Shown here: piece by piece, positions 14,773-22,955 of the stretch
Layout: each line of letters opens with the position of its first letter
Position numbering within the stretch: position 1 is the stretch's first letter
Assembly (NCBI GenBank): GCA_900549415.1
Contig: URNX01000038.1
Coordinates: 1 to 32,069 of the forward strand
Origin: an uncultured bacterium
GTDB lineage: Bacteria; Verrucomicrobiota; Lentisphaeria; Victivallales; UBA1829
Length of the DNA: 32,069 bases
Direction of reading: 5' to 3'
Notes under the pieces: generated by a model
What the model was told of the DNA's origin: nothing
Database searches by the model: none
The model's input: only the letters and a program-made list of their open reading frames with translations
Program-made: the position numbers and the translations under genes

Positions 14773-15228
14773 ATGTCTGAAAACAAAGAAAAAGTAACGG
14801 CTCCGGCGGCGGAAGCGGCTCCTCAGGCTGAGGCTGCCGCAGCTCCCGCAGCTGCTGATAAGCGCAAAAAAGGCGGACGCTATGTTCCGTCCGGTATCGC
14901 CTTCGTTCAGGCGACGTTCAACAACACGAAAGTGACTTTCACCGACCTCCACGGCAACGTTCTCTGCTGGTCCACCGGCGGAAAGAACGGCTTCAAGGGT
15001 TCCCGCAAGAGCACGGCTTACGCCGCTCAGGTTGTCGCGGCCGACGCTGCGAAGAAGGCGGAAGCTCTCGGCATGAAGGAAGTCGAAGTCCGGATCAAGG
15101 GCCCCGGCGCGGGCAGAGAATCCGCAGTCCGCGGAATCGCCTCGACCGGTATGGAAGTCAATGCCATAAAGGACATCACGCCCGTTCCGCACAACGGATG
15201 CAGACCGCCGAAAAGACGTCGTGTCTGA
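14773..15228 (+). CDS. rpsK: 30S ribosomal protein S11 with Ala-rich N-terminal extension
   Basis: S11 binds the 16S rRNA platform region. Its core from about residue 34 has SGIAFVQATFNNTKVTFTDL, then GNVLCWSTGGKNGFKGSRKS and a C-terminal PVPHNGCRPPKRRRV, all diagnostic. The first 29 residues are a low-complexity Ala/Glu/Pro segment (PAAEAAPQAEAAAAPAAADK) not found in S11 of Escherichia coli or Bacillus. The start is supported by GAAAGG upstream. Total length is 151 residues against about 129 normally. Confidence 0.97.
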   Translation: MSENKEKVTAPAAEAAPQAEAAAAPAAADKRKKGGRYVPSGIAFVQATFNNTKVTFTDLHGNVLCWSTGGKNGFKGSRKSTAYAAQVVAADAAKKAEALGMKEVEVRIKGPGAGRESAVRGIASTGMEVNAIKDITPVPHNGCRPPKRRRV

Positions 15229-15260
15229 TCCGGCGAATCCGCAATCGTTCCGCAATGGTT

Positions 15261-15280
15261 CTGTCCCGGTTTCGGGACAG
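15261..15280 (+). other. Intercistronic hairpin between rpsK and rpoA
   Basis: CTGTCCCG (15261-15268) pairs perfectly with CGGGACAG (15273-15280) around GTTT. No U-tract follows, so it is not an ordinary terminator. It lies about 35 bases before rpoA and could be an RNA processing or stability element that adjusts expression of RNA polymerase alpha against the ribosomal proteins. Confidence 0.6.
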
Positions 15281-15314
15281 AGCGTGGTAGAATCAATTTA
15301 TGGAGGTTTAAACA

Positions 15315-16448
15315 ATGGCTGCCGCAAGCGTATTTCCCATGCCGCAGACGCTGGTCATGGATGAAAGCACAGCAACGAATAAGTATGCGAAGTTTACAGC
15401 ACAACCGTTTCAGAGCGGGTTCGGGCATACGATCGGCAATTCTCTCCGCAGAGTTCTGCTCTCTTCTCTCGAAGGCGCAGCAATTTCCGCGGTCCGGATT
15501 GACGGCGTTTCCCATGAATTCGCAACGATTCCCTGTGTTGTTGAAGATGTCACCGAGATTGTTTTGAATCTCAAAAGAGTCAAGCTGAATCTTCACGGAG
15601 AGGCTCCCAAACTTCTTGAAATCAAGAAAAACAAGGCCGGCGAAGTCACCGCTGCCGATATCGTCTGCGACGGTACCGTTGAGGTCCTCAATCCCGAGCA
15701 GGTCATCTGCACCCTCGACAAGGATGTTCCGTTCCGTGCGGAAATCGAAGTCTCCAAGGGCCGCGGATGGGTTCCGGCGGAAAAGAACAAACGCCCCGAC
15801 CACCCGCAGGGAACAATCGTGATCGACAGTCTGTTCAGCCCCGTCACTCATGTCCGCTACCAGGTCGGCGCCGCCCGTGTCGGCGAAGAAACCGAAATGG
15901 ACAGCCTGGTCATGGAGATCTACACTGACGGACGAATCTCCGCCAAAGACGCCATCGAAAAGGCCGCCAAGATCCTGAAGGATCATCTCAGACCCTTCAT
16001 GGGATCCCAGGCCAGCGATGACGACACGCTGTCGACCATCAGCGACGAGGACCAGAAGCTCTTCAAGATTCTTTCGCAGAATGTTGAAGTTCTCGACCTC
16101 TCCGTCCGCGCTATGAACTGCCTGAACAATGCGAACATCAAGACTCTCGGCGAGCTCTGCATCAGAACCGAGAACCGGATGCTCAAATTCCGCAACTTCG
16201 GCAAGAAGTCTCTTGATGAAATCAAGGAAAAACTGCACGGCATGAACCTCTCTCTGGGCATGACCTTCAGCGAGGAACTCGTCAATGCAATTCAGGCGGA
16301 AGCGGATCGCGTGAACAACGCGAACGGCAACAACGCCAACAACGGCAATGCCGAAGGCGGCGAAGGCGCCGAGGGCGAAGGCGAAGAAGCCGATGCCCAG
16401 AACGAAAACAATAATTCCACTCCCAAAAAAGAAGAAGAGGAGGCCTGA
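15315..16448 (+). CDS. rpoA: DNA-directed RNA polymerase subunit alpha
   Basis: The alpha subunit assembles RNA polymerase and, through its C-terminal domain, contacts activators and UP elements. The 377-residue product has the N-terminal assembly domain (FGHTIGNSLRRVLLSSLEGAA) and the C-terminal domain (LSVRAMNCLNNANIKTLGEL; FGKKSLDEIKEKL). Arg265 falls at exactly the position known in E. coli for DNA contact. The last 45 or so residues are an Asn/Gly/Glu-rich acidic tail (from about 332), beyond the usual length of about 330. An ATGGAGG site precedes the start. Confidence 0.97.
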   Translation: MAAASVFPMPQTLVMDESTATNKYAKFTAQPFQSGFGHTIGNSLRRVLLSSLEGAAISAVRIDGVSHEFATIPCVVEDVTEIVLNLKRVKLNLHGEAPKLLEIKKNKAGEVTAADIVCDGTVEVLNPEQVICTLDKDVPFRAEIEVSKGRGWVPAEKNKRPDHPQGTIVIDSLFSPVTHVRYQVGAARVGEETEMDSLVMEIYTDGRISAKDAIEKAAKILKDHLRPFMGSQASDDDTLSTISDEDQKLFKILSQNVEVLDLSVRAMNCLNNANIKTLGELCIRTENRMLKFRNFGKKSLDEIKEKLHGMNLSLGMTFSEELVNAIQAEADRVNNANGNNANNGNAEGGEGAEGEGEEADAQNENNNSTPKKEEEEA

Positions 16449-16454
16449 TAAATC

Positions 16455-16886
16455 ATGCGTCACCTTAAACATACCGCCAAGCTGGGTCGCAACTGCGGTC
16501 ACAGAAAAGCGCTGCTGGTGAACCTTGCCTGCTCCATCATCGAGCACGAACAGGTTCAGACCACCATCCCGAGAGCGAAGGAAGTCCGCCGCCTCGTCGA
16601 TCGTCTCATCTCGTTTGCCAAAAAAGGCACCGATCATCACCGCAGACTCACGATCGCCAAGCTCAAAGTCAACACGCCTTCCGACAAGGCTCAGACCAAG
16701 AAGCTCGTCGTCGAAAAGCTGTTCTCCGATCTCGCCAAGCGCTTTGAGAAGAGAAACGGCGGCTACACCCGCATCATCCGCACCGGCTATCGTATCGGTG
16801 ACGGCGCGGAAGCCTGCCTGATTCAGCTCGTCGAAGCCGATGCTCCGGCCGCTGCTGAAGAGAAGAAGGAAGAAGCCGCGAAGTAA
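16455..16886 (+). CDS. rplQ: 50S ribosomal protein L17
   Basis: L17 lies near the polypeptide exit tunnel. The 143-residue protein starts MRHLKHTAKLGRNCGHRKAL and has the family block HEQVQTTIPRAKEVRRLVDR, then a conserved NGGYTRIIRTGYRIGDGA. It ends in a low-complexity Ala/Glu/Lys tail (PAAAEEKKEEAAK). It closes the alpha operon and is followed by a strong terminator. Confidence 0.97.
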   Translation: MRHLKHTAKLGRNCGHRKALLVNLACSIIEHEQVQTTIPRAKEVRRLVDRLISFAKKGTDHHRRLTIAKLKVNTPSDKAQTKKLVVEKLFSDLAKRFEKRNGGYTRIIRTGYRIGDGAEACLIQLVEADAPAAAEEKKEEAAK

Positions 16887-16915
16887 TTCGCCTTCTCTTT
16901 CCGATCCGATTTCTG

Positions 16916-16941
16916 AAGCCCCGATTCGTTCGGGGCTTTTT
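16916..16941 (+). terminator. Rho-independent terminator of the alpha ribosomal operon
   Basis: AAGCCCCGA (16916-16924) pairs with TCGGGGCTT (16930-16938) around a TTCGT loop, followed by a T-run. The nine-base stem and the T-tract, 30 bases past the rplQ stop, make this a textbook terminator. Confidence 0.92.
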
Positions 16942-17040
16942 ATACACAGAAAAACATAAAAAGACAAGATTCTTTTCTTAAGGAATGTCCTGGATTACAA
17001 AATAAAAATCTTCTTTTCCGGAATAGTTTGCATTTTCTAT

Positions 17041-17069
17041 TTGAATGTTGACCGTTTCAGTGATAGATT
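17041..17069 (+). promoter_or_regulatory. Sigma70-type promoter of metK
   Basis: TTGAAT (17041-17046) and TAGATT (17064-17069) are separated by 17 bases, 45 bases ahead of metK. The intervening and upstream region (16942-17114) shows no recognisable SAM or SAH riboswitch. Confidence 0.55.
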
Positions 17070-17114
17070 ACCGGAAATTATAAAAACGCAAACAACTCAA
17101 ACAAGGAGTTTTCA

Positions 17115-18314
17115 ATGAGCAAGATTCGCGCAGAACACATTTTTACTTCGGAATCGGTTTCCGAAGGACATCCCGACAAAGTTTCCGATCAGATCTCCGA
17201 CGCGATCCTCGACGCCTGCCTGGCTCAGGATCCCGAGAGCCGCGTGGCTTGTGAAACTCTCTGCACAACCGACCTCGTCGTCGTTTCCGGTGAAATCACC
17301 ACCAAGGCGAAAGTAAACTGGGAAGCCGTCGTCCGCGGCGTCGTTGCCGACATCGGCTACACTTCCGCCGACATTGGTTTCTCCGCAGAGTCCTGCAAGG
17401 TCTTCATCTGCATCCACTCCCAGTCCGGTGACATTTCCCAGGGCGTGACCGAGGGCGAAGGTCTCTTCAAGGAGCAGGGCGCGGGCGACCAGGGCATGAT
17501 GTTCGGTTATGCCAGCAATGAAACCAAAGAACTCATGCCGGCAACGATCCTTTACTCTCACAGAATCGTCGAGGAACTCGCACGTCTCCGCAAGACCGAA
17601 CCCGAAAAGTACGGCTATCTCCGTCCCGACTCCAAGAGTCAGGTTTCCATGCTCTACAAGGACGGCAAGCCGGTCAAGGTCACCACGGTCGTCGTTTCGC
17701 ACCAGCACTCCGACGATATGGACATCAACGTCTTCACACAGGTTGTCAAAGACGTCGTCAAGAAAGTTATTCCCGCTGAATTCCTCAATGACGATATTCA
17801 GTACTATGTGAATCCGACTGGCCGCTTCGTTATCGGCGGACCGAACGGCGACACCGGTGTGACCGGCCGCAAAATCATCGTCGACACCTACGGCGGCGTC
17901 GGCTCCCACGGCGGCGGCGCTTTCTCCGGAAAGGATCCCTCCAAGGTCGACCGTTCCGCTGCTTACATGTGCCGTTACATTGCCAAGAACATCGTGGCCG
18001 CCGGACTCGCCGACAAGTGCGAAATCCAGGTCGCTTACGCAATCGGCGTGGCGAAGCCGCTCTCCATCAACGTCGACACTTACGGAACGGGAAAGATCCG
18101 CAACGACGCCGATCTCGAAAAAGTCGTGGAGAAGGTCTTCGATCTCCGCCCGGCTGCGATCCTTGCGAAACTCGATCTGAAGCATCCCGCTAAGAACGGC
18201 TGGGCATATCGTCAGACCGCCGCTTACGGACACTTCGGCCGCGCCGGATTCCCCTGGGAGAAGACCGATATGGTCGACGCTCTCAAGGCTGCCGCAGCCG
18301 CATACCTGAAATAA
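17115..18314 (+). CDS. metK: S-adenosylmethionine synthase
   Basis: The enzyme makes S-adenosylmethionine from ATP and methionine in the cytoplasm. The 399-residue product matches the family throughout. It has SVSEGHPDKVSDQISDAIL at residues 14-32 and the signatures GAGDQGMMFGYA (122-133) and GGGAFSGKD (266-274), where Lys and Asp residues bind phosphates and Mg. An AAGGAG site precedes the start. It is the first gene of an operon with a PfkB kinase and ahcY that together form most of the SAM turnover cycle. Confidence 0.98.
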   Translation: MSKIRAEHIFTSESVSEGHPDKVSDQISDAILDACLAQDPESRVACETLCTTDLVVVSGEITTKAKVNWEAVVRGVVADIGYTSADIGFSAESCKVFICIHSQSGDISQGVTEGEGLFKEQGAGDQGMMFGYASNETKELMPATILYSHRIVEELARLRKTEPEKYGYLRPDSKSQVSMLYKDGKPVKVTTVVVSHQHSDDMDINVFTQVVKDVVKKVIPAEFLNDDIQYYVNPTGRFVIGGPNGDTGVTGRKIIVDTYGGVGSHGGGAFSGKDPSKVDRSAAYMCRYIAKNIVAAGLADKCEIQVAYAIGVAKPLSINVDTYGTGKIRNDADLEKVVEKVFDLRPAAILAKLDLKHPAKNGWAYRQTAAYGHFGRAGFPWEKTDMVDALKAAAAAYLK

Positions 18315-18327
18315 GCGGTCCGGACCA

Positions 18328-19341
18328 ATGACATCCGGAAAGAAAAAAATACTGGGCTTCGGCTCCGCACTCCTCGACGTTCTCGCCAACGTCGAGGATG
18401 ATTATCTGAAGACCGTCGGCGGCGAAAAGGGCGGCATGGTGATGATCGACGCGAAGACTGCCGATCATCTCAGCGCCACGCTTCCTTCCACGCGCAAGGT
18501 GGTCGGCGGTTCGGCAGCAAACACGATCGCCGGACTCCAGAAGCTCGGCATGAAAACCGCATTCCTCGGCAAAGTCGGAAATGATGCGGAGGGAGATTTC
18601 TACCGCGCGGAATTCGAACGCATGGGCGGTGACGCTTCCCGCTTCAAAACCGTTGCGGACGTCCGCACCGGACGCTGCATCAGTCTCATCACGCCCGATT
18701 CCGAGCGCACCATGCGCACTGATCTCGGCGCTGCGGCGACCTTCAAGGTTACGGAAATCACGGCGGAGGATTTCCGCGGAATCAGCCATGTCCATGTGGA
18801 AGGCTACATGCTCTTCAATATGGATGTTTTCCTGCATGTTCTGAAGCTTGCAAAAGATCACGGCGCAACGGTCAGTCTTGATCTCGCGTCCTTTGAAGTC
18901 GTCCGCATCTTCCGCGACAAACTCGACGATATTCTCCGCCGTTATGTGGATGTTGTATTCGCAAACGAGGACGAGGCGCGTGAATTTCTCGGCGTCAAGG
19001 ATGAAATCGACCCGGTGCAGGCGGCGGATGCTCTGCTGGAATTCTGCGGAACCGCAGCCGTCAAACTCGGCAAACGCGGAGCGTACATCAAGAGCGCGAA
19101 AGAAACGGCAGCCGTCAGTTCGGAACTTGTAACCGCGATTGACACCACCGGCGCGGGCGACCTCTGGCAGGCCGGATTCCTCTATGCGTGGCTCAACGGC
19201 TACTCGCTCGAAACCGCTGGAAAAATGGGGGCAATCCTCGGTGCGGAAGTCGTCCAGGTCATCGGCGCGGCAATTCCTCCGTTCCGCTGGGAACCCATTC
19301 GCGCACGCTTCCAGAAACTCATTTATCAGGATTCAAAATAA
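18328..19341 (+). CDS. PfkB-family carbohydrate kinase, probable adenosine kinase
   Basis: The 337-residue protein is a PfkB kinase with an N-terminal GSALLDVLA and the first signature GGSAANTIAGLQKLGMKTAF. The second signature is DTTGAGDLWQAGF, whose last Asp278 is the catalytic base. Many such proteins beside metK and ahcY are annotated adenosine kinases. Here it lies between them, 13 bases past metK and 11 before ahcY, so its likely job is to phosphorylate the adenosine released by ahcY and pull that reversible reaction forward. Substrate specificity is inferred from context. The ribosome binding site is weak (CCGGA). Confidence 0.85.
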   Translation: MTSGKKKILGFGSALLDVLANVEDDYLKTVGGEKGGMVMIDAKTADHLSATLPSTRKVVGGSAANTIAGLQKLGMKTAFLGKVGNDAEGDFYRAEFERMGGDASRFKTVADVRTGRCISLITPDSERTMRTDLGAAATFKVTEITAEDFRGISHVHVEGYMLFNMDVFLHVLKLAKDHGATVSLDLASFEVVRIFRDKLDDILRRYVDVVFANEDEAREFLGVKDEIDPVQAADALLEFCGTAAVKLGKRGAYIKSAKETAAVSSELVTAIDTTGAGDLWQAGFLYAWLNGYSLETAGKMGAILGAEVVQVIGAAIPPFRWEPIRARFQKLIYQDSK

Positions 19342-19352
19342 GGACAGTCTAA

Positions 19353-20870
19353 ATGGCAACGAAAACTGCTGCAAAAAAGACCGCGGCGAAGAAACCCGCC
19401 GTAAAAAAGACAGCTCCGGTGAAAGCCGCCGCTAAGAAAGCCCCTGCAAAAAAGGCGGCTCCGTTTACCGATTACAAAGTCCGCGACATCGGTCTTGCCG
19501 AAGCCGGACGCAAGGAACTCGACATCGCCGAACACGAAATGCCCGGTCTGATGGCCGTCCGCGCAAAATACGGAAAGAAAAAACCGCTCAAGGGCGTCAA
19601 GATCATGGGAAGTCTCCACATGACAATCCAGACTGCCGTCCTGATCGAAACCCTCGTGGAACTCGGCGCTGACGTCCGCTGGGCCTCCTGCAACATCTTC
19701 TCGACGCAGGACCAGGCCGCCGCGGCCATCGCGAAACGCGGAATTCCCGTGTTCGCATGGAAGGGCGAGACCCTCGAAGAGTACTGGGACTGCACTCTCC
19801 GCGCCATGACCTGGCCGGACGGCTCCGGTCCCGACCAGATCGTTGACGACGGCGGCGACGCGACCCTTCTCATCCACCAGGGTGTCAAGGCGGAAAAGGA
19901 TCCGAAGTCCCTCAACCGCAAACCCTCCTGCGAAGAGGAAAGCGTTATCATCAACCTGCTCAAGAAGACCCTCAAAGAGGATCCGAAGCGCTGGAGCAAG
20001 GTTGCAAAGAACGTTCGCGGTGTCTCCGAAGAGACCACTACGGGCGTGCACCGTCTGATCCAGATGGAAGAACGCGGCGAGCTGCTCTTCCCCGCAATCA
20101 ACGTCAACGACTCTGTGACGAAATCCAAATTCGACAACATCTACGGCTGCCGCCACTCCCTGACCGACGGCATCAAGCGCGCGCTTGATGTCATGCTCTC
20201 CGGCAAACAGGCTGTCGTCTGCGGTTACGGCGACGTCGGCAAGGGTTGCGCCGAGGCGCTTGCCAACGAACGCGCCCGCGTCATTGTGACCGAAATCGAC
20301 CCGATCTGCGCTCTTCAGGCGTGTATGGCCGGCTATACGGTTGCCACGGTTGAGGATGCCCTCCCGACCGCCGACCTCTATGTCACCACCACCGGCAACT
20401 GCCACATCATCACGGCAGAGCACATGTCGAAGATGAAAGACCAGGCGATCCTCTGCAACATCGGTCACTTCGATAACGAAATTGAAGTTGCCAAGCTCAA
20501 AGCCTGGCCCGGCATCAAGATTACCGAAATCAAGGGACACGAGTGCCCGGTTCACATGTTCACCTATCCCGACGGTCACAGCATCTATCTGCTCGCCGAA
20601 GGACGCCTTGTGAACCTCGGCTGCGCGACCGGCCATCCGAGCTTTGTGATGAGCTGCTCGTTCGCGAACCAGTCTCTTGCCCAGATCGCGCTTGCGACCA
20701 AGAAGCACGAAGTCAAGGTCTACCGCCTTCCGAAGGAACTCGACGAGGAAGTCGCCGCGCTCCATCTGGAGAAGCTCAACGCCAAGCTTACAAAGCTTAC
20801 GAAGGAGCAGGCGGACTACATCGGCGTTAAGGTCAACGGACCGTACAAGCCGGAATACTACCGCTATTGA
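19353..20870 (+). CDS. ahcY: S-adenosylhomocysteine hydrolase with Lys/Ala-rich N-terminal tail
   Basis: The enzyme splits S-adenosylhomocysteine into adenosine and homocysteine using bound NAD. The 505-residue protein has the conserved core from about residue 41 (DIGLAEAGRKELDIAEHEMP), a Rossmann NAD loop at 291-298 (GYGDVGKG) and the C-terminal KxxPEYYRY. It also has the 40-odd residue insert of the bacterial/plant type. Before the core lie 36 residues with 12 lysines, 14 alanines and no acidic residue, made of repeated AKK units like a histone H1 tail. An AAGGA site supports the upstream start, and no other plausible start precedes the core. Confidence 0.97.
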   Translation: MATKTAAKKTAAKKPAVKKTAPVKAAAKKAPAKKAAPFTDYKVRDIGLAEAGRKELDIAEHEMPGLMAVRAKYGKKKPLKGVKIMGSLHMTIQTAVLIETLVELGADVRWASCNIFSTQDQAAAAIAKRGIPVFAWKGETLEEYWDCTLRAMTWPDGSGPDQIVDDGGDATLLIHQGVKAEKDPKSLNRKPSCEEESVIINLLKKTLKEDPKRWSKVAKNVRGVSEETTTGVHRLIQMEERGELLFPAINVNDSVTKSKFDNIYGCRHSLTDGIKRALDVMLSGKQAVVCGYGDVGKGCAEALANERARVIVTEIDPICALQACMAGYTVATVEDALPTADLYVTTTGNCHIITAEHMSKMKDQAILCNIGHFDNEIEVAKLKAWPGIKITEIKGHECPVHMFTYPDGHSIYLLAEGRLVNLGCATGHPSFVMSCSFANQSLAQIALATKKHEVKVYRLPKELDEEVAALHLEKLNAKLTKLTKEQADYIGVKVNGPYKPEYYRY

Positions 20871-20887
20871 TCAGCGGAATCACAGAC

Positions 20888-20918
20888 GGGACGCCGGTTT
20901 ACGCCGCGTCCCGCTTTT
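20888..20918 (+). terminator. Terminator of the SAM-cycle operon
   Basis: GGGACGC (20888-20894) pairs with GCGTCCC (20906-20912) around an 11-base loop, followed by GCTTTT. It begins 18 bases past the ahcY stop. Confidence 0.7.
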
Positions 20919-20935
20919 CATTTTAAAGGTTTTTC

Positions 20936-21691
20936 ATGTTTGATTTTTTCTTCAGCGGATTTTCCGTGTTCGACCTTTCGATGCTGATTGTTTCGGCAAT
21001 TCTGATCGGACTGAACAAAACCGGTATTCCGGGACTTGGGCTGGTTCCGGTTCTGCTGCTGACGATGGTGTTTCCGACGCGTCTTTCGACAGGGCTTCAG
21101 CTGCTGATGCTCTGCATGGCTGATGTCGCGGCGGTTGCCTGGTACCGGCGCAGTGCGAACTGGAAACTGATTCTGCGTCTGGTGCCGTCTGCCGCAGTCG
21201 GGCTCGGACTGGGAGCGGTTCTTGTTTCAGTCCTGAACGATTATGCCATGGCGAAAGCGATCGGCGCGATAGTGGTTCTGCTCTGCTGCATCAGCATTGT
21301 GCGAGACTATGTGCTGAAAGATAAAACGGTTCCGGCGCATTGGGCGGTCGGGGCGGGAGCGGGTCTTCTGGCCGGTTTTACAACGATGATAGCGAATGCC
21401 GCCGGTCCGGTTGCCGCACTCTATTTCCTTGCCTTGAAACTCGACAAGAAGGAGTATGTGGGAACCGGCGCGTGGTTTTTCCTGATTATGAACTGGACGA
21501 AGCTGCCGTGTTTCATTCTTCAGGAGCGGATAACGTATCAGTCGTTCAAAGCGGATGTTGCGATGATTCCGTTTATTCTTCTTGGTGCGGCAGTCGGCAT
21601 CATGTGTCTGAAACATATTTCGCAGGCATGGTTCAACAAAATCGTTCTCGTTTTCTCGATTCTCGCCGGTCTGAAGCTGCTGATCTGGTAA
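20936..21691 (+). CDS. TSUP-family (TauE/SafE-type) membrane permease
   Basis: The 251-residue protein is almost wholly hydrophobic with about eight membrane helices. It has TSUP-type features: an N-terminal repeat containing GLNKTGIPGLGLVPVLLLT, and a second half with AGLLAGFTTMIANAAGPVAALYF, the paired G-rich helices of the TauE/SafE family. These permeases move sulfur-containing or organic anions. It lies just after the SAM-cycle operon's terminator, which hints at a link to sulfur metabolism but does not prove it. The substrate is unknown. An AAAGG site lies upstream. Confidence 0.85.
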   Translation: MFDFFFSGFSVFDLSMLIVSAILIGLNKTGIPGLGLVPVLLLTMVFPTRLSTGLQLLMLCMADVAAVAWYRRSANWKLILRLVPSAAVGLGLGAVLVSVLNDYAMAKAIGAIVVLLCCISIVRDYVLKDKTVPAHWAVGAGAGLLAGFTTMIANAAGPVAALYFLALKLDKKEYVGTGAWFFLIMNWTKLPCFILQERITYQSFKADVAMIPFILLGAAVGIMCLKHISQAWFNKIVLVFSILAGLKLLIW

Positions 21692-21715
21692 AATTGCAGG
21701 CGTTCGTTTAAAAAT

Positions 21716-21743
21716 TTGCAAAATGGAAAAGGGAATGTATAGT
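21716..21743 (+). promoter_or_regulatory. Sigma70-type promoter of the FMN reductase-like gene
   Basis: TTGCAA (21716-21721) and TATAGT (21738-21743) are 16 bases apart, 38 bases ahead of the start at 21781. Confidence 0.5.
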
Positions 21744-21780
21744 AACCCCGGCCATCGTGTTTCAACAAAGGAGGAAAACT

Positions 21781-22803
21781 ATGGAACTCAAATATCTGAA
21801 TCCCCTGATGAAGAGGGGAAGCGATTTCCTGCAGTGCAAGTATCCCATTCTCTGCGGTGCGATGACATGGGTGTCGGAACCCAATCTCGTCGCGGCGGTC
21901 TGCAACTCCGGATGCTTCGGATGTCTCGCGGGCGGAAACGCCCCCACGGAAATCCTGCGCCAGCAGATCGAACAGGTTCGCTCGCTGACAAAAAATCCGT
22001 TTGCGGTCAATCTTATCACCATCGCGCCCGCATATCTTGATCATCTCGCAATGCTTAAAGAGGCGAAAGTTCCCTACATCATCTTTGCCGGAAGCTTCCC
22101 GAAGGAAAAAGAGGTTCTCGCCGCAAAAGAAACTGGCGCAAAAGTCCTCTGCTTCGCATCGACCGTTTCGATTGCAGAACGCATGATTAAATTCGGCGCG
22201 GATGCTATCATTCTTGAAGGCAGCGAGGCGGGCGGACATATCGGTCATGTCTCTTCCGTTGTTCTGATGCAGCAGGTTCTCTTCCGCTTTGCGGATCAGG
22301 TCCCGATGTTCTGTGCGGGAGGAATCGCAACCGGAAAGATGATTGCGCACACCTTGCTCATGGGCGCAGCGGGTGCTCAGCTCGGAACCCGTTTCGTCAT
22401 GACTGAAGAGTGCAAAGTCCATCCGAAGTTCAAAGAGGTGTTCAGCCGCGCGAATGCGCGCGACGCCGTTTCCACGCCGCAGTTCGACTCCCGTCTGCCC
22501 GTCGTCGCGGTCCGCGCGCTCCGCAACAAGGGAACCGATGAATTCGGCAAGCTCCAGCTTGCGCTGCTCAAGAAGCTGGAAGCGGGCGAGATTCACCGTC
22601 AGGAAGCGCAGGAGCAGGTCGAAAAATTCTGGATCGGCGCGCTCCGCAGAGCTGCAATCGAGGGCGATACCGACAACGGTTCGCTCATGGCCGGACAGTC
22701 TGTCGGACTGGTGGACAAGGTTGTTCCCATCCGCGATCTTGTCACCGAGCTGCTGACCGATGCGGAAAAGGAACTCGAACAGGTTCGTTCCAAGCTCTGC
22801 TGA
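21781..22803 (+). CDS. FabK-like enoyl-ACP reductase/nitronate monooxygenase family protein
   Basis: The 340-residue protein is an FMN-dependent TIM barrel of the FabK/nitronate monooxygenase group. Features include an N-terminal PILCGAMTWVSEPNLVAAV, the GGHIGH motif (151-156) and FMN-binding CAGGIATG. A C-terminal LRRAAIEGDTDNGSLMAGQS is like the ALRRAVVEGDxxNGSxMAGQ block of FabK. FabK is the flavin-dependent last step of fatty acid elongation; nitronate monooxygenases share the fold. A distinct fabI was not seen, but the window is too short to say. The start at 21781 follows AAAGGAGG; an upstream start eight codons earlier has none. Confidence 0.85.
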   Translation: MELKYLNPLMKRGSDFLQCKYPILCGAMTWVSEPNLVAAVCNSGCFGCLAGGNAPTEILRQQIEQVRSLTKNPFAVNLITIAPAYLDHLAMLKEAKVPYIIFAGSFPKEKEVLAAKETGAKVLCFASTVSIAERMIKFGADAIILEGSEAGGHIGHVSSVVLMQQVLFRFADQVPMFCAGGIATGKMIAHTLLMGAAGAQLGTRFVMTEECKVHPKFKEVFSRANARDAVSTPQFDSRLPVVAVRALRNKGTDEFGKLQLALLKKLEAGEIHRQEAQEQVEKFWIGALRRAAIEGDTDNGSLMAGQSVGLVDKVVPIRDLVTELLTDAEKELEQVRSKLC

Positions 22804-22823
22804 AAAAACTCCAAATCCGAAAA

Positions 22824-22861
22824 GCTCCTCTGCTGTTTCCGCAGCCGGGGAGTTTTTTTTT
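22824..22861 (+). terminator. Terminator after the FMN reductase-like gene
   Basis: CTCC near 22825 pairs with GGAG near 22849-22852, and CTGC with GCAG inside it, followed by nine T residues (22853-22861). It starts about 20 bases past the stop codon. Confidence 0.75.
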
Positions 22862-22908
22862 ACAGTTCCCCAGTAAAAAATGCTGCGGAGGTGCATTGAT
22901 CGGTTAAG

Positions 22909-22946
22909 ATTATCATGTTTTCTCAAATAATTATCAGTTTTTCTCA
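22909..22946 (+). repeat. Pair of 17-bp direct repeats, 21-bp period (candidate activator site)
   Basis: ATTATCATGTTTTCTCA (22909-22925) and ATTATCAGTTTTTCTCA (22930-22946) are identical at 15 of 17 positions and separated by 4 bases. The 21-base period is two helical turns. The pair ends nine bases before the -35 box of the catabolic operon. This matches the geometry of the AraC I1-I2 half-sites in E. coli, so an AraC-type activator is the natural candidate. Confidence 0.6.
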
Positions 22947-22955
22947 TTTCGGCTC

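Noticed and set aside
15027..16967. 646-codon minus-strand open frame opposite rpsK, rpoA and rplQ
   Set aside because: These three plus-strand genes are certain; the frame is antisense shadow.
16942..17114. Possible SAM or SAH riboswitch ahead of metK
   Set aside because: No conserved riboswitch core or terminator/antiterminator pair was seen; only a sigma70-like promoter and a short leader.
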